Positions 17,088 to 26,855 are shown, counted from the first letter of the stretch. The stretch: DNA of 64,000 bases from Erysipelotrichaceae bacterium OPF54 (GCA_022834735.1 BQKD01000001.1:1217659-1281658); one strand, 5' to 3'. Numbers and translations: made by a program. The notes: a model not told the origin generated them from the letters alone.

Positions 17088-18401
17088 ATGAATGTGATCC
17101 TTTTATCAGGCGGTTCCGGAAAGCGTCTGTGGCCGTTATCCAATGATATTCGTTCCAAACAGTTCATCAAGTTTTTCAAGAACCAGTATGATGAATATGA
17201 GTCGATGGTGCAGCGGGTGTATCGTCAGATTTTGGAAGTGGATCCTTCGGCTTCCGTGACGATCGCGACCTCGAAGTCGCAGGCTTCATCGATTCACAAT
17301 CAATTGGGAGATTCTGTATCGATTTCTATTGAACCGGATCGCAGAGACACTTTTCCTGCGATCGCCTTGGCTACATCTTACCTTTCGGATGTGAAAGGTC
17401 TGGATCCGGAAGAAGTAGTGATCGTATGTCCGGTCGATCCTTATGTGGATATCGAATATTATGAAGCTTTGAAGGAGCTGGAAGCTGTTGCGGCTACAGG
17501 CACTTCCAACCTTGTACTGATGGGAATGGAACCGAATTATCCGAGCGAAAAGTACGGGTATATCCTTCCGGCTTCTTTCGATCATGTATCTCGGGTTTCC
17601 CGTTTTCTGGAAAAACCGGATGTAGAAGACGCCCGCCGTTATATCCAAGACGGGGCTTTATGGAATGGCGGGATCTTTGCGTTCAAGCTGGGCTATTTAT
17701 TGGATAAAGCTCATTCTCTCATTGATTTTACAGATTATGATGATCTCTTTTCCCGGTATTCCACACTGAAAAAGATCAGCTTTGATTATGAAGTGGTGGA
17801 AAAGGAACCTTCGATTTCTGTCGTCCGCTATAAGGGAGAATGGAAAGATGTCGGGACGTGGAATACGCTGACCGAAACCATGCATGAGAATGTGATTGGA
17901 AACGGCATCCTGGATCGTTCGTGCGAAAATGTGCATATCATTAATGAACTGGATGTACCAGTTGTCGCGCTAGGCCTGGATGATGTGGTCATTTCTGCGT
18001 CTCCGGAAGGAATTTTGGTTTCGGATAAAGAGCGGTCTTCTTACATCAAACCGATCGTGGATCAGATCGAGCAGGAGATCATGTTTGCTGAAAAGAGCTG
18101 GGGAAGCTATCAGGTTTTGGATATTGGTGCCACCAGCCTGACGATCAAGGTCACGCTGAATGCGGGTAATCGTATGAGCATGCATTATCATCAAAACAGG
18201 GATGAAGTGTGGACCGTTATTTCGGGAAATGGAAAGTGTGTTGTCGACGGTCATGAACAGCTTATTGGCGTGGGCGATATCGTGACGATGCAGGCCAATC
18301 AGCTGCATACGGTCGAAGCATTGACCGATCTTCAGATGATCGAAGTGCAGATTGGCGAAGACATTCGTAAAGAAGACAAGATCAAAGTAGACGTGCAGTG
18401 A
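17088..18401 (+). CDS. manC: Mannose-1-phosphate guanylyltransferase / mannose-6-phosphate isomerase
   Basis: The 437-residue protein has the N-terminal nucleotidyltransferase signature LLSGGSGKRLWPLSND and RFLEKPD near residue 173. From about 345 there is a cupin-type isomerase domain with SMHYHQNRDEVWTVISG. This is the type II bifunctional layout that makes GDP-mannose from mannose-1-phosphate and can supply mannose-6-phosphate. It completes the GDP-fucose route with the neighbouring genes. Confidence 0.93.
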   Translation: MNVILLSGGSGKRLWPLSNDIRSKQFIKFFKNQYDEYESMVQRVYRQILEVDPSASVTIATSKSQASSIHNQLGDSVSISIEPDRRDTFPAIALATSYLSDVKGLDPEEVVIVCPVDPYVDIEYYEALKELEAVAATGTSNLVLMGMEPNYPSEKYGYILPASFDHVSRVSRFLEKPDVEDARRYIQDGALWNGGIFAFKLGYLLDKAHSLIDFTDYDDLFSRYSTLKKISFDYEVVEKEPSISVVRYKGEWKDVGTWNTLTETMHENVIGNGILDRSCENVHIINELDVPVVALGLDDVVISASPEGILVSDKERSSYIKPIVDQIEQEIMFAEKSWGSYQVLDIGATSLTIKVTLNAGNRMSMHYHQNRDEVWTVISGNGKCVVDGHEQLIGVGDIVTMQANQLHTVEALTDLQMIEVQIGEDIRKEDKIKVDVQ

Positions 18402-18409
18402 GGTTTATT

Positions 18410-19954
18410 ATGGAGAGAGAATATAAAACTTCGCTGAAATTTGGTACAGGCGGGATCCGGGAAAAGATGGGACTCCGCCCAAGCCAGATGAATGAAAAGA
18501 CAGTGGCCATCATTACCCAGGCAGTTGCCAATTATTTAAAAGCTCAATACAAAGATTCAGAAATTCGGGTTTCGATCGGATACGATTCGAGAAGAAACTC
18601 TGATTTTTTTGCCTCTGTAAGTAAAAAAGTGCTATCAAGCAACGGAATCAAAACGTATACATTTAAAGAACTCATGCCGACACCTGTTCTTGCGTATTCG
18701 ATCGAGCATCTTCATTGCCAGGCCGGAATCATGATCACGGCTTCTCATAATTCCAAGGAATACAATGGATACAAGGTGTATGGGTCTTCGGGAGTGCAAC
18801 TGACTCCTGAAGTGGCTCGAATTGTCCAGCAGGAAATCCTGTTGCTCGATTATGCCGACGTATTGTTCCATGAGAATGAAGATCTGGAATATGAAGTGCC
18901 GGAAGCCGTTTTATTTGGTTTCCTGGAACAGGTGGAAAGTGCTGTCGTGCCTGTTGAAAAGACAGTTCCGATCACGATCGCTTTTTCTGCTCTGCATGGA
19001 ACGTCCACCGTTCCTGCCAGAATGATCCTGGAACGAAATGGTTTTGATCATGTGGTTTTTGAACCGCAGCAATGCGTTCCTGATCCGGAGTTTGTGACTT
19101 GTCCTTCTCCGAATCCTGAAAAGAAGGAGGCGATGGAACGGGTCATGGAGCTTGGAAAGGATTGTAAAGCGGATGTCGTGTTCGCAACCGATCCGGACGG
19201 CGATCGTCTTGGTGTCGGGTTATGGAACGGGACAGATTATACGCTGCTTTCGGGAAACGAGATTGGCGTTCTGCTTTATGACTATTTGCTCGCGACCGGA
19301 AAAGAAGGGGGCAAGGTATTCAAGACCATCGTGACAACCGATTTGCTGGATGATCTGGCAAAAGAGCATGGCCAGGAAGTAGTCAGTGTCCTGAATGGTT
19401 TCAAATATATTGGAGATCAGCTGAACTTATTGTTCGAACAGGGTAGAGAAGACGAGTTTATTCTAGGTGTGGAAGAAAACTACGGATATCTGGTCGGTTC
19501 TTATGTAAAGGATAAGGATTCGATTGGGGCATTGCTGCTGTTTGCCAATTTGGTGCAGTACTATAAAAACTTGAACAAAGATCCTTTGAATAGGCTTCAG
19601 GAGATTTATGACCAATACGGGTATCGGGAACAGAAGGTCGTTTCCTATACGTTTGAGGGGGAAGCGGGAAAGAAAAAGATCGAAGGATATATGGAAAGGC
19701 TGCGAAGCATAGAACCTAATGATGTATGGATCGAAAAGATCGATTACATGGATGGGGTCAATGGACTGCCGAAAGCGAATATTTTGAAGTTTGTTTCAAA
19801 AGACAAGGATTCTTTGATCATTCGTCCTTCGGGGACGGAGCCGAAACTGAAGCTGTATTTCTCATTGAACTCTGAGGAATTGAAGGAGTTCATGGGAATG
19901 GCAATGCCTTTGGATATGGTGCTGGGGGAGTTGTTTGGTTCGTTCGCCTATTAA
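18410..19954 (+). CDS. manB: Phosphomannomutase/phosphoglucomutase
   Basis: I take the ATG at 18410 (AGTGAGG upstream), giving 514 residues. All four active-site motifs of the alpha-D-phosphohexomutase family are present: the phosphoserine loop ITASHNSKEYNGYK (~108), metal loop TDPDGDRLGV (~259), sugar loop GVEENYGYLVG (~352) and phosphate loop RPSGTEPKLK (~472). In this operon the likely reaction is mannose-6-phosphate to mannose-1-phosphate for ManC. The sequence also resembles PgcA-type phosphoglucomutases, so glucose specificity is possible. Confidence 0.9.
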   Translation: MEREYKTSLKFGTGGIREKMGLRPSQMNEKTVAIITQAVANYLKAQYKDSEIRVSIGYDSRRNSDFFASVSKKVLSSNGIKTYTFKELMPTPVLAYSIEHLHCQAGIMITASHNSKEYNGYKVYGSSGVQLTPEVARIVQQEILLLDYADVLFHENEDLEYEVPEAVLFGFLEQVESAVVPVEKTVPITIAFSALHGTSTVPARMILERNGFDHVVFEPQQCVPDPEFVTCPSPNPEKKEAMERVMELGKDCKADVVFATDPDGDRLGVGLWNGTDYTLLSGNEIGVLLYDYLLATGKEGGKVFKTIVTTDLLDDLAKEHGQEVVSVLNGFKYIGDQLNLLFEQGREDEFILGVEENYGYLVGSYVKDKDSIGALLLFANLVQYYKNLNKDPLNRLQEIYDQYGYREQKVVSYTFEGEAGKKKIEGYMERLRSIEPNDVWIEKIDYMDGVNGLPKANILKFVSKDKDSLIIRPSGTEPKLKLYFSLNSEELKEFMGMAMPLDMVLGELFGSFAY

Positions 19955-20640
19955 ACAAACTATGTTAATAAAGAAAAATATGATATAATAAAAAAGATTT
20001 ATAGCTGGTAATCATTTTATTAAGTACTTGGCTGAGTTGCATGAAAGTTAAGATTAAAACCAAAAGTTTTGTTGAGAACATTGAAATTGATGGAAAGGCT
20101 GTGGTGAATAGTTTGATAGCAACTTATGTGTGGGTTCAGATGGGATTTTCTACAGGTGATAGTGAGGTTCGTAGCCAGATGCTCGCATAGAAATAACAGT
20201 TAAGGAAAGATTGAATGTAAATATACAATCCGGACTATGCGCCTAGAGGTCGTACCTCTGAACTTCACCAATTTTGTCAGAAATTTGTCAATATAATTAT
20301 ATTGAAAGAGAATAAAATGAACTGTATAAGTTCCTCGATAAAACTTGGAACTTTCACAGTTTTTTTATTCTATTGTCTTTTAATAAACGGAAAATGTGTA
20401 AAGGTTTCTCATTCATCACATATTTAATTAAAAAGAGTACTTTCATTTAAATCATCTATTGTTTTAATTGATTTAATTTAACAACATGAACATATTAAAG
20501 TTATGAAGATATTCATATAATTATATGGATTCAAATTCTAATTATATAAAAGCGAAGCCATTCATTGTATAACGTGATTGATTTTATCAATTACCATATG
20601 ATTAAAAAGGCCGATATTATAGTGGGAATTTTAGAATAGG
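19955..20640. other. Intergenic stretch without a convincing gene
   Basis: A 49-residue frame at 20041-20190 (MKVKIKTKSFVENIEIDGK...) lacks a ribosome site and resembles nothing I know. Composition shifts to AT-rich near 20200, marking the edge between the GDP-fucose operon and the defence-like pair. A terminator lies at 20320-20367. Confidence 0.5.
20320..20367 (+). terminator. Terminator upstream of the AbiTii pair
   Basis: AACTGTATAAGTTCC pairs, with small interruptions, with GGAACTTTCACAGTT, followed by seven T residues. It would insulate the pair at 20649 from upstream transcription. Confidence 0.65.
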
Positions 20641-20648
20641 AGAAGATT

Positions 20649-21275
20649 ATGAGAAAATTATCAAAAAAATCTGAAGAACTTTTGCAAGAAATACTCGATC
20701 ATAGATTGGATAATGGAATGGGAGATACAGAATATTGGAAAAAAAGATTAAAATCAGTATCCTCGGCTGAGGATATTATTATTCGAAGTCAATTTAAAGA
20801 ACTGAAGGAAGCAGAAATGATTTCAGTTTACTGGGCTGATAATTACCCTTGTTTTTTATCACTTCTTAGTAATGGTATTTCTTACTTTGAGGAGAAAAAT
20901 AATATTGAGGATGGGCTGAAATCAAATTCGATTGTAAATAATTTTTATGGATCAGCGAATGGAATCCAGATCCAACAAGGAACATACTATTCTTCCCAGA
21001 ATCAAACTCGATCCACACCTATAGACGAATTAAAAATTACAGATTTGATCAATACTATAAAACTTTATGATTCTGTTTTAGATGCTGAATATGGTAAAAA
21101 TAATGCGGATGAGTTGAGAAAAATAGCTGAGGAATTAGAAAAAATAAGAAATAAACCAAATGAGGAAGTCAAGAAACGAAAATTAATCTCAATAATTCGT
21201 GATATTTCTACTAATGCGGTTGGTGGGTTAATATCTTCAGGTATTCTTCAACTTGTCTCATCAATGTTGGGGTGA
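20649..21275 (+). CDS. Partner of AbiTii protein: winged-helix-like protein with IQQG motif
   Basis: This 208-residue protein starts after AGGAGAAGATT. The N-terminal ~80 residues (KKSEELLQEILDHRLDN..., IRSQFKELKEAEMISVYWAD) look like a winged helix. A central NNFYGSANGIQIQQGTY follows, then a helical, charged C-terminus ending in a hydrophobic NAVGGLISSGILQLVSSML, possibly a membrane or packing helix. The central motif recurs in the next gene's protein. The two genes overlap or touch (stop at 21275, starts at 21272 or 21281), so they are translated together. Function unknown; I infer an abortive-infection or sensor role from its partner. Confidence 0.75.
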   Translation: MRKLSKKSEELLQEILDHRLDNGMGDTEYWKKRLKSVSSAEDIIIRSQFKELKEAEMISVYWADNYPCFLSLLSNGISYFEEKNNIEDGLKSNSIVNNFYGSANGIQIQQGTYYSSQNQTRSTPIDELKITDLINTIKLYDSVLDAEYGKNNADELRKIAEELEKIRNKPNEEVKKRKLISIIRDISTNAVGGLISSGILQLVSSMLG

Positions 21276-21280
21276 TAATT

Positions 21281-21907
21281 ATGGAAGGGATTGTTATACA
21301 GCTTCAGAAAGAAGCTTTAGATGAAAATGTTGATATTGAAATTCTTTTAAGAAAAGCATATTTGGTTGCTCGAAAGTTGCATCTTAAAGAATTTGAAGAG
21401 TGGATTTCTTTTGAACAAAACGGATATAAAGATAATGTCCCGGATTATAGGATCATCGGCGGTGTAACAAAAGCCTGGAATCCGTACTATGGGTGGATTC
21501 CTATAGTATTTGATGGTAAAATACAAGATACATTTAATAAATGTTCTGTGGGATTGCCGATTGCAGCGATTTGTGAGGCATATAAGAATAGTAAAGGATC
21601 AATCCGCGGTAATGCGCCAAGTGCATGGACTGAATACTTAAACAAATATAATTCTGCTTTTATGACCAACTATATTTTTGAATCCTCAAAATCTGAACTT
21701 CATAAAATTCTAAGTGCTGTGAGAAACCGTATTTTAGATTGGTCTCTTTTGCTTGAAGAAAACGGAATAATTGGAGAAGATTTAACGTTTACAGAAACTG
21801 AAATTAAGACTGCCTGTAAATCTTCTGTAATTAACAATTTTACGAATAATTTTTATTCTACCTCCGATAACATTGAGATTCAACAAGGTGGCAATATAAA
21901 TGATTAA
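21281..21907 (+). CDS. AbiTii-domain protein (abortive-infection type)
   Basis: I prefer the ATG at 21281, placed 6 nt after GGGGTG, over the GTG at 21272; 208 residues. The N-terminal ~180 residues match the AbiTii pattern as I know it: short helices (VDIEILLRKAYLVARKLHL), EFEEWISFEQNGY, then PDYRIIGG and a long helical half with LHKILSAVRNRILDWSLLLEE. The C-terminus is INNFTNNFYSTSDNIEIQQGGN, nearly the motif in the upstream partner. AbiTii proteins are linked to phage-abortive infection; the mechanism is not established. No transmembrane helix is visible. Confidence 0.8.
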   Translation: MEGIVIQLQKEALDENVDIEILLRKAYLVARKLHLKEFEEWISFEQNGYKDNVPDYRIIGGVTKAWNPYYGWIPIVFDGKIQDTFNKCSVGLPIAAICEAYKNSKGSIRGNAPSAWTEYLNKYNSAFMTNYIFESSKSELHKILSAVRNRILDWSLLLEENGIIGEDLTFTETEIKTACKSSVINNFTNNFYSTSDNIEIQQGGNIND

Positions 21908-22052
21908 ATTTATAAAAGCATGAGATTACTTTAATTAAAATTCAAAATGTAAACTTACTTTTAACCTTTATTCCCTAAATTTCCTCAGGAGGTTGAATAA
22001 CCTCCTTTATTTTGTTATTTTAATAAATGATTGTATAAAGGAGAATGAAATT

Positions 22053-23531
22053 ATGACTCATTTCTGGAAAAAGCCTGGATTTTATGTGTCGCTTATCGCA
22101 TTGTTATGCGTAGGATTTTTTAGCTTTAGTTTATATAGAATAGGGATCCTGCCTGTAAAATTCATGGTTCCAATAATTATTATATTTTTGATCTTATGGC
22201 TGATTATTGCGATTCTTCTTGTTCGTTCTGATGGTGGATGGGGTTCTCGTATTGTTGGTGGTATTCTGGCATTAGGTTTGATTGTATCTACTGTATTTGG
22301 ATCCTATTATTTACAGGTTACGTATGGCGCATTGAACTTGATGACGCAGGGCAGCGATAAGACGACGAAAGTAACGAGTGTCTATGTTTTGAACAATGGT
22401 GTGATTACGGATGCTCAGGGGCTTCAGGGACGCCGTATTGGCAAACTGAACAATATCAATGCCGAAGGTACGCAGGGATGCCTGGACGCTTTGGCTGCAG
22501 AAGGTGTTTCTGTTGAGACGCAGGACTATGATTCTTCGATCCAGATGGTCAATGACCTGAAAGGACAGGCAATTGATGGTGTGATCCTGGATCAGTCTTA
22601 CCTTTCTACGATTGAAGATATGGAAGGCCAGGAAAATATTCGTGAAGAAATCAAACCGGTCTTCGATTATAAATATACGGTAGAAAAAGTGGATTCGGCA
22701 TCGAGTGTTGATACGGCAACGCAGCCATTCAATGTATTGATCAGTGGTATCGATACGTATGGACAGATCGAGGAAACTTCAAGAAGCGACGTGAATATGA
22801 TTGCTTCTGTAAACCCGAAGACAAAAGAAGTTCTTCTGATTTCTATTCCGCGTGACTTTTATGTAGAAACGGCATGTGAACCAAGCATGGGATGTGCTTT
22901 AGGACAGATGGACAAGCTGACACATACGGGACTGCATGGTGTTGCAACAACAGAAATGACTTTGGAAAAACTGTTCGGGATCGATATCAACTATTATGTA
23001 CGTGTAAACTTTTCTTCATTGGAAAACATTATCAATGAACTGGGCGGTATTGATGTAGAAAACGTGGATTCTTTTACATCGCTGCATGGAAACTATACAT
23101 TTGAGCCAGGAATCATACATATGGATGGTCCTATGGCCTTAGGTTTTGTTCGTGAACGGTATTCTTTCACAGAAGGAGATCGTGAGCGTGGGCGCAATCA
23201 GATGCGTGTATTGAACGCTATTATTGACAAAGCCATGTCGCCAGCGATTTTATCCAACTTCTCAGGCATCATGAATGCGGTAGGCAATTCGTTCGAAACC
23301 AATATGTCTGTCAAGGATATGACGGCTCTTGTCAATGCGCAGCTCGCAAACTCTGGTGGATGGTCGATCTATAACTATAGTGTGAATGGAACGGGTGGTA
23401 CAGACTTCGCAGCAGAACTTGGAGACAATGCGTATGTTATGTATCCGGATGAAGCGACGATCAACAACGCAAAAGCAGACATTGATGCAGTAAGAAATGG
23501 GGAAATTCCTCCATATGTAAATGAAGGTTAA
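22053..23531 (+). CDS. LytR-CpsA-Psr (LCP) family glycopolymer ligase
   Basis: The ATG at 22053 follows AAAGGAG; 492 residues. Three membrane segments lie at ~10-28, 37-57 and 67-88. An accessory domain comes next, then the LCP catalytic domain from ~225: FNVLISGID, the conserved TSRSDVNM, LLISIPRDFYV and, near 365, FVRERYSFTEGDRERGRNQM with the arginines that hold the lipid pyrophosphate. LCP enzymes move finished capsule or teichoic acid from undecaprenyl carrier to peptidoglycan. It opens the second glycan cluster and is richer in G+C than the glycosyltransferases after it, so it may belong to the host backbone. Confidence 0.93.
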   Translation: MTHFWKKPGFYVSLIALLCVGFFSFSLYRIGILPVKFMVPIIIIFLILWLIIAILLVRSDGGWGSRIVGGILALGLIVSTVFGSYYLQVTYGALNLMTQGSDKTTKVTSVYVLNNGVITDAQGLQGRRIGKLNNINAEGTQGCLDALAAEGVSVETQDYDSSIQMVNDLKGQAIDGVILDQSYLSTIEDMEGQENIREEIKPVFDYKYTVEKVDSASSVDTATQPFNVLISGIDTYGQIEETSRSDVNMIASVNPKTKEVLLISIPRDFYVETACEPSMGCALGQMDKLTHTGLHGVATTEMTLEKLFGIDINYYVRVNFSSLENIINELGGIDVENVDSFTSLHGNYTFEPGIIHMDGPMALGFVRERYSFTEGDRERGRNQMRVLNAIIDKAMSPAILSNFSGIMNAVGNSFETNMSVKDMTALVNAQLANSGGWSIYNYSVNGTGGTDFAAELGDNAYVMYPDEATINNAKADIDAVRNGEIPPYVNEG

Positions 23532-23728
23532 GTAATGATCTATAAGGCTATTAATGGATGTAAAGATTGTGTTCTTGCCTCTTTAATAGTCTTTTTTGCT
23601 TTAGGTTTCGCTATTTTTATATCTCACATAAAAATGTGAAATTGCATGAATTTCTTAATTTTGATTGATTATTGATATAGGGTTTGTTAAGGTGTAGACG
23701 TGCTTTAATGTATTAAATAAAAAGTATG

Positions 23729-23763
23729 CCCTATCTTGCTTTGATAGATAGGGTTTATTTTTG
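23729..23763 (+). terminator. Terminator between LCP gene and glycosyltransferase cluster
   Basis: CCCTATCT (23729-23736) pairs with AGATAGGG (23746-23753), followed by a T-rich run. The cluster from 23810 therefore probably has its own promoter. Confidence 0.7.
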
Positions 23764-23809
23764 AGCAAGAGAGAATTCAGAATATAAATAGTTTTATACG
23801 GAGGATATA

Positions 23810-24967
23810 ATGCAAGATGTGTTTATCATTGGATCGAAAGGGATTCCAGGAAATTATGGAGGTTTTGAAACCTTTGTAGATAAATTAACTGAATATCATC
23901 AGAACAATAAGAATATTAAATATCATGTTGCTTGCAAAGGAACAGAAAACGGAGAGTTTGTTTATAACAACGCTCGATGTTTTACAATCAAAGTTCCGGA
24001 AATTGGTTCGGCCCAGGCGATTTATTATGATGTGGAAGCGTTAAAAGAAACCATTTCCTACATCAAGAAAAATAATATTAAACATCCGATCGTATATATT
24101 CTTGCATGCAGAATTGGACCTTTTATCAAGAAATATAAAAATGAGATTCATAAACTTGGTGGAAAGCTTTATTTGAATCCGGACGGACATGAATGGAAAA
24201 GGGCAAAATGGTCATACCCAGTACGAAAGTATTGGAAGTATTCGGAAGAACTGATGATCAAACACGCCGATTTAGTTATTTGTGATTCAGTAAATATCGA
24301 AAAATATATTTTAGAAGATTATAAAAAATATGATCCGAAAACGACATATATTGCTTATGGGGCTGAAACAAAGAAAAGTTCATTAGCTGATCATGATGAA
24401 ACGTTTCAATCCTGGTTAAAGAAAAATGGATTGAAAGAAAAAGAGTATTATTTGATCGTAGGACGTTTTGTGCCGGAGAACAATTTTGAAACAGTGATCA
24501 AAGAATTCATGAAATCAAAAACAAAGAAAGATCTGGCGATCATTACGACAAAAAATGCTCCATTGCTAAATGAATTAGAAAAGAAGCTTTCTTTTCAGAA
24601 AGATAAACGAATCAAATTTGTCGGAACAGTGTATGACCAGGAACTGCTCATGAAGATCAGAGAACAGGCGTTTGGATATATTCATGGACATGAAGTTGGT
24701 GGAACGAATCCTAGCCTTTTGGAAGCTTTAAGCAGCACCCAGTTAAATTTGCTTCTGGATGTTCCTTTCAATAAGGAAGTAGGGAAACATTCTGCACTGT
24801 ACTGGTCTAAAAAAGATGGGAATCTTGCAGATCTTATTGATAGGGCGGATCAACTTTCAAAGGAAGATATAGAAAAATACAATTTGTTATCTTCTGAACG
24901 AATTGAAGGGTCGTATAACTGGACTCTTATTGCTAGTAAATATGATAGTGTTTTTATTAAAAGTTAG
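23810..24967 (+). CDS. Rhamnosyltransferase-type glycosyltransferase (DUF1972/GT4)
   Basis: This 385-residue protein begins IIGSKGIPGNYGGFETFVDK, the hallmark N-terminus of Cps2T-like rhamnosyltransferases. The C-terminal GT4 half has YLIVGRFVPENNFETVI and HEVGGTNPSLLEAL, the nucleotide-sugar site. In streptococcal capsules this family adds rhamnose as the second sugar on the lipid carrier. GGAGGA precedes the start, and it is the first gene of a ten-gene run in which several joins are under 20 nt. No dTDP-rhamnose genes lie in the window, so the true donor is open. Confidence 0.85.
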   Translation: MQDVFIIGSKGIPGNYGGFETFVDKLTEYHQNNKNIKYHVACKGTENGEFVYNNARCFTIKVPEIGSAQAIYYDVEALKETISYIKKNNIKHPIVYILACRIGPFIKKYKNEIHKLGGKLYLNPDGHEWKRAKWSYPVRKYWKYSEELMIKHADLVICDSVNIEKYILEDYKKYDPKTTYIAYGAETKKSSLADHDETFQSWLKKNGLKEKEYYLIVGRFVPENNFETVIKEFMKSKTKKDLAIITTKNAPLLNELEKKLSFQKDKRIKFVGTVYDQELLMKIREQAFGYIHGHEVGGTNPSLLEALSSTQLNLLLDVPFNKEVGKHSALYWSKKDGNLADLIDRADQLSKEDIEKYNLLSSERIEGSYNWTLIASKYDSVFIKS

Positions 24968-24975
24968 GGATTTGA

Positions 24976-25926
24976 ATGAAAGCAATATTAGATAAATTTC
25001 ATAAGTACAATGCCTTAAATTATATAAAACAATTTTCGGCAAATCATCTTCTAATCTATTCAACTATTTTGGCGTTTATGCTTGGTTTTTCAAAAAAAGC
25101 ATTAGAGATTCTTAGACTAGCTGTATCAAATAAAATATTGAATCGATTAAAAAAGAAATATAAAAAATATACTGAAGAATACATCAAAAATGATCATAGT
25201 TCTTATAATGGGATAACAAGTAATAAAGTGTGGGTTTGCTGGTTCCAAGGGTTCGACAATGCACCGGAACTGGTGAAAAAATGTATCTTATCACAACAGA
25301 AAAACTTAAAAAATAAAGAATTTATCATACTGACAGAAAAAAATTATTCAGAATATGTTGAATTTCCGGATTTTATAGTCGAAAAGATTAATAAAGGTGT
25401 TATTACGAAAACTCACCTTTCAGATTTATTGCGGTTAGAGCTTCTTAAAAAATATGGTGGAACATGGATTGATGCTACTGTTTATGTTAGTGGTAAAATT
25501 CCAGATTATATGCTAGAAAGCGATTTGTTTGTTTTCCAAGATTTAAAACCGGGCTTGGACGGACATTGTACAGCATTATCAAGTTGGTTTATAACAGCTA
25601 AAATTCAAAATCCGATCATATCCTTAACATTAAATTTACTTTACGAATACTGGAAAACGCATGATAAAATGATAGATTATTTTTTACTTCATGATTTTTT
25701 TCAAATTGCTATTGAAGCGTATCCAGGAGAATGGGATAAGGTTATACCATTCAGCAATGCTACTCCACATATTTTATTGTTAAGACTTTTTGAAAATTAT
25801 AATAAAGAAGTTTGGACAGCAACAAAAAATCAAACTCCAATTCATAAATTGTCTTATAAGTTTAATGATGAACAATTTTTGAAAACAGGGACATATTATT
25901 ATGAAATTTTCAAAAATAAGGAATGA
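24976..25926 (+). CDS. Capsular polysaccharide synthesis glycosyltransferase (GT32-like)
   Basis: The 316-residue protein has KVWVCWFQGFDNAPELVKKC, then THLSDLLRLELLKKYGGTWIDATVYV, the D-x-D-containing pattern of the Caps_synth/sugar-binding-DXD family. Like other members it likely moves one sugar, often galactose or mannose, onto the lipid-linked unit in the cytoplasm. One N-terminal hydrophobic stretch may attach it to the membrane. It begins 8 nt after the previous gene. Confidence 0.85.
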   Translation: MKAILDKFHKYNALNYIKQFSANHLLIYSTILAFMLGFSKKALEILRLAVSNKILNRLKKKYKKYTEEYIKNDHSSYNGITSNKVWVCWFQGFDNAPELVKKCILSQQKNLKNKEFIILTEKNYSEYVEFPDFIVEKINKGVITKTHLSDLLRLELLKKYGGTWIDATVYVSGKIPDYMLESDLFVFQDLKPGLDGHCTALSSWFITAKIQNPIISLTLNLLYEYWKTHDKMIDYFLLHDFFQIAIEAYPGEWDKVIPFSNATPHILLLRLFENYNKEVWTATKNQTPIHKLSYKFNDEQFLKTGTYYYEIFKNKE

Positions 25927-25933
25927 ATATGAT

Positions 25934-26839
25934 ATGAAAATAGCGGTTTTAATGTCTACTTATAATGGAGAAAAATTTGTTGAAGAACAAATTAATTCGA
26001 TTTTAAATCAAAAAGGTGATTTTACAATCCATTTGATTGTTAGAGACGATGGTTCAATCGATGCTACACAAAATATTCTTGAAGAATATCAAAATAAAGG
26101 ATTTTTAAAGTGGAGCACTGGAAAAAACTTAGGTCCTGCAAAAAGCTTTATGTATTTAATAAAAGAGAATCCAGGTTATGATTTTTATGCATTTTCTGAT
26201 CAGGATGATTATTGGCTGCCAGATAAGTTAAAGAGAGCTCTTTATCAATTATCAGGTATTAATAAACCAGCAGTGTATTTTTCAAATGCTGAACTGGTTG
26301 ACGAAAATTTAGAAAGCTTAGGTCGCTTAGTTTACAAAGAAAAGCCGAAAGTTGATTTAGAAACTTTAACGTGTGCTGGTGGTGTTTTAGGGTGTACTGT
26401 TGTATTTAATAAAATAATGGCGCATTATCTTCAAATCTATCCAAATCCAGATCAAATAATAATGCATGATTTTTATGTATCATTGTTGTGCGTGGCGTTA
26501 AATGGACAATTAATATTTGATCCTGTAAACACTATGAAATATAGACAACACAGTAAAAATGTTATTGGTGTTTCACACGGAATATTAGGAACATTAATTG
26601 GAAGAATAAAAGATATTGCGTATAAAGAACCGGTAGGAATTGCCAAACAGGCTAATGAAATCATTAAGATTTATCGAAAAGATTTACCGCAATACTCATT
26701 AAAATGGTTAGAAAAGATAGAAAACTATAACACGGGGTTTTTAAATCAAATTAAATTAGCTTTATCTAAACAAACAGCATATATTAATAAAAATATGAGT
26801 ATTAAGATTAGATTGTCAATTTTGATGGGACATAGATAA
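25934..26839 (+). CDS. GT2 glycosyltransferase (rhamnosyltransferase-like)
   Basis: I choose the ATG at 25934, just after the previous stop; an upstream ATG at 25901 lies inside that gene and adds residues unlike a GT2 start. The 301-residue protein starts MKIAVLMSTYNGEKFVEEQI, then VRDDGSIDAT and FYAFSDQDDYWLPDKL (DxD site), the pattern of RgpB/WchF-like alpha-rhamnosyltransferases. C-terminal helices with basic residues probably contact the membrane. Confidence 0.87.
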   Translation: MKIAVLMSTYNGEKFVEEQINSILNQKGDFTIHLIVRDDGSIDATQNILEEYQNKGFLKWSTGKNLGPAKSFMYLIKENPGYDFYAFSDQDDYWLPDKLKRALYQLSGINKPAVYFSNAELVDENLESLGRLVYKEKPKVDLETLTCAGGVLGCTVVFNKIMAHYLQIYPNPDQIIMHDFYVSLLCVALNGQLIFDPVNTMKYRQHSKNVIGVSHGILGTLIGRIKDIAYKEPVGIAKQANEIIKIYRKDLPQYSLKWLEKIENYNTGFLNQIKLALSKQTAYINKNMSIKIRLSILMGHR

Positions 26840-26855
26840 ATTAAGGGAGAATTAT

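Noticed and set aside
20041-20190. 49-codon frame between manB and the AbiTii pair
   Set aside because: No ribosome site, no family likeness; kept only as a note in the intergenic entry.
23548-23600. Hairpin after the LCP gene (GGCTATTAA with TTAATAGTC)
   Set aside because: Stem is short with a mismatch and a 30-nt loop; the terminator at 23729 is much better supported.
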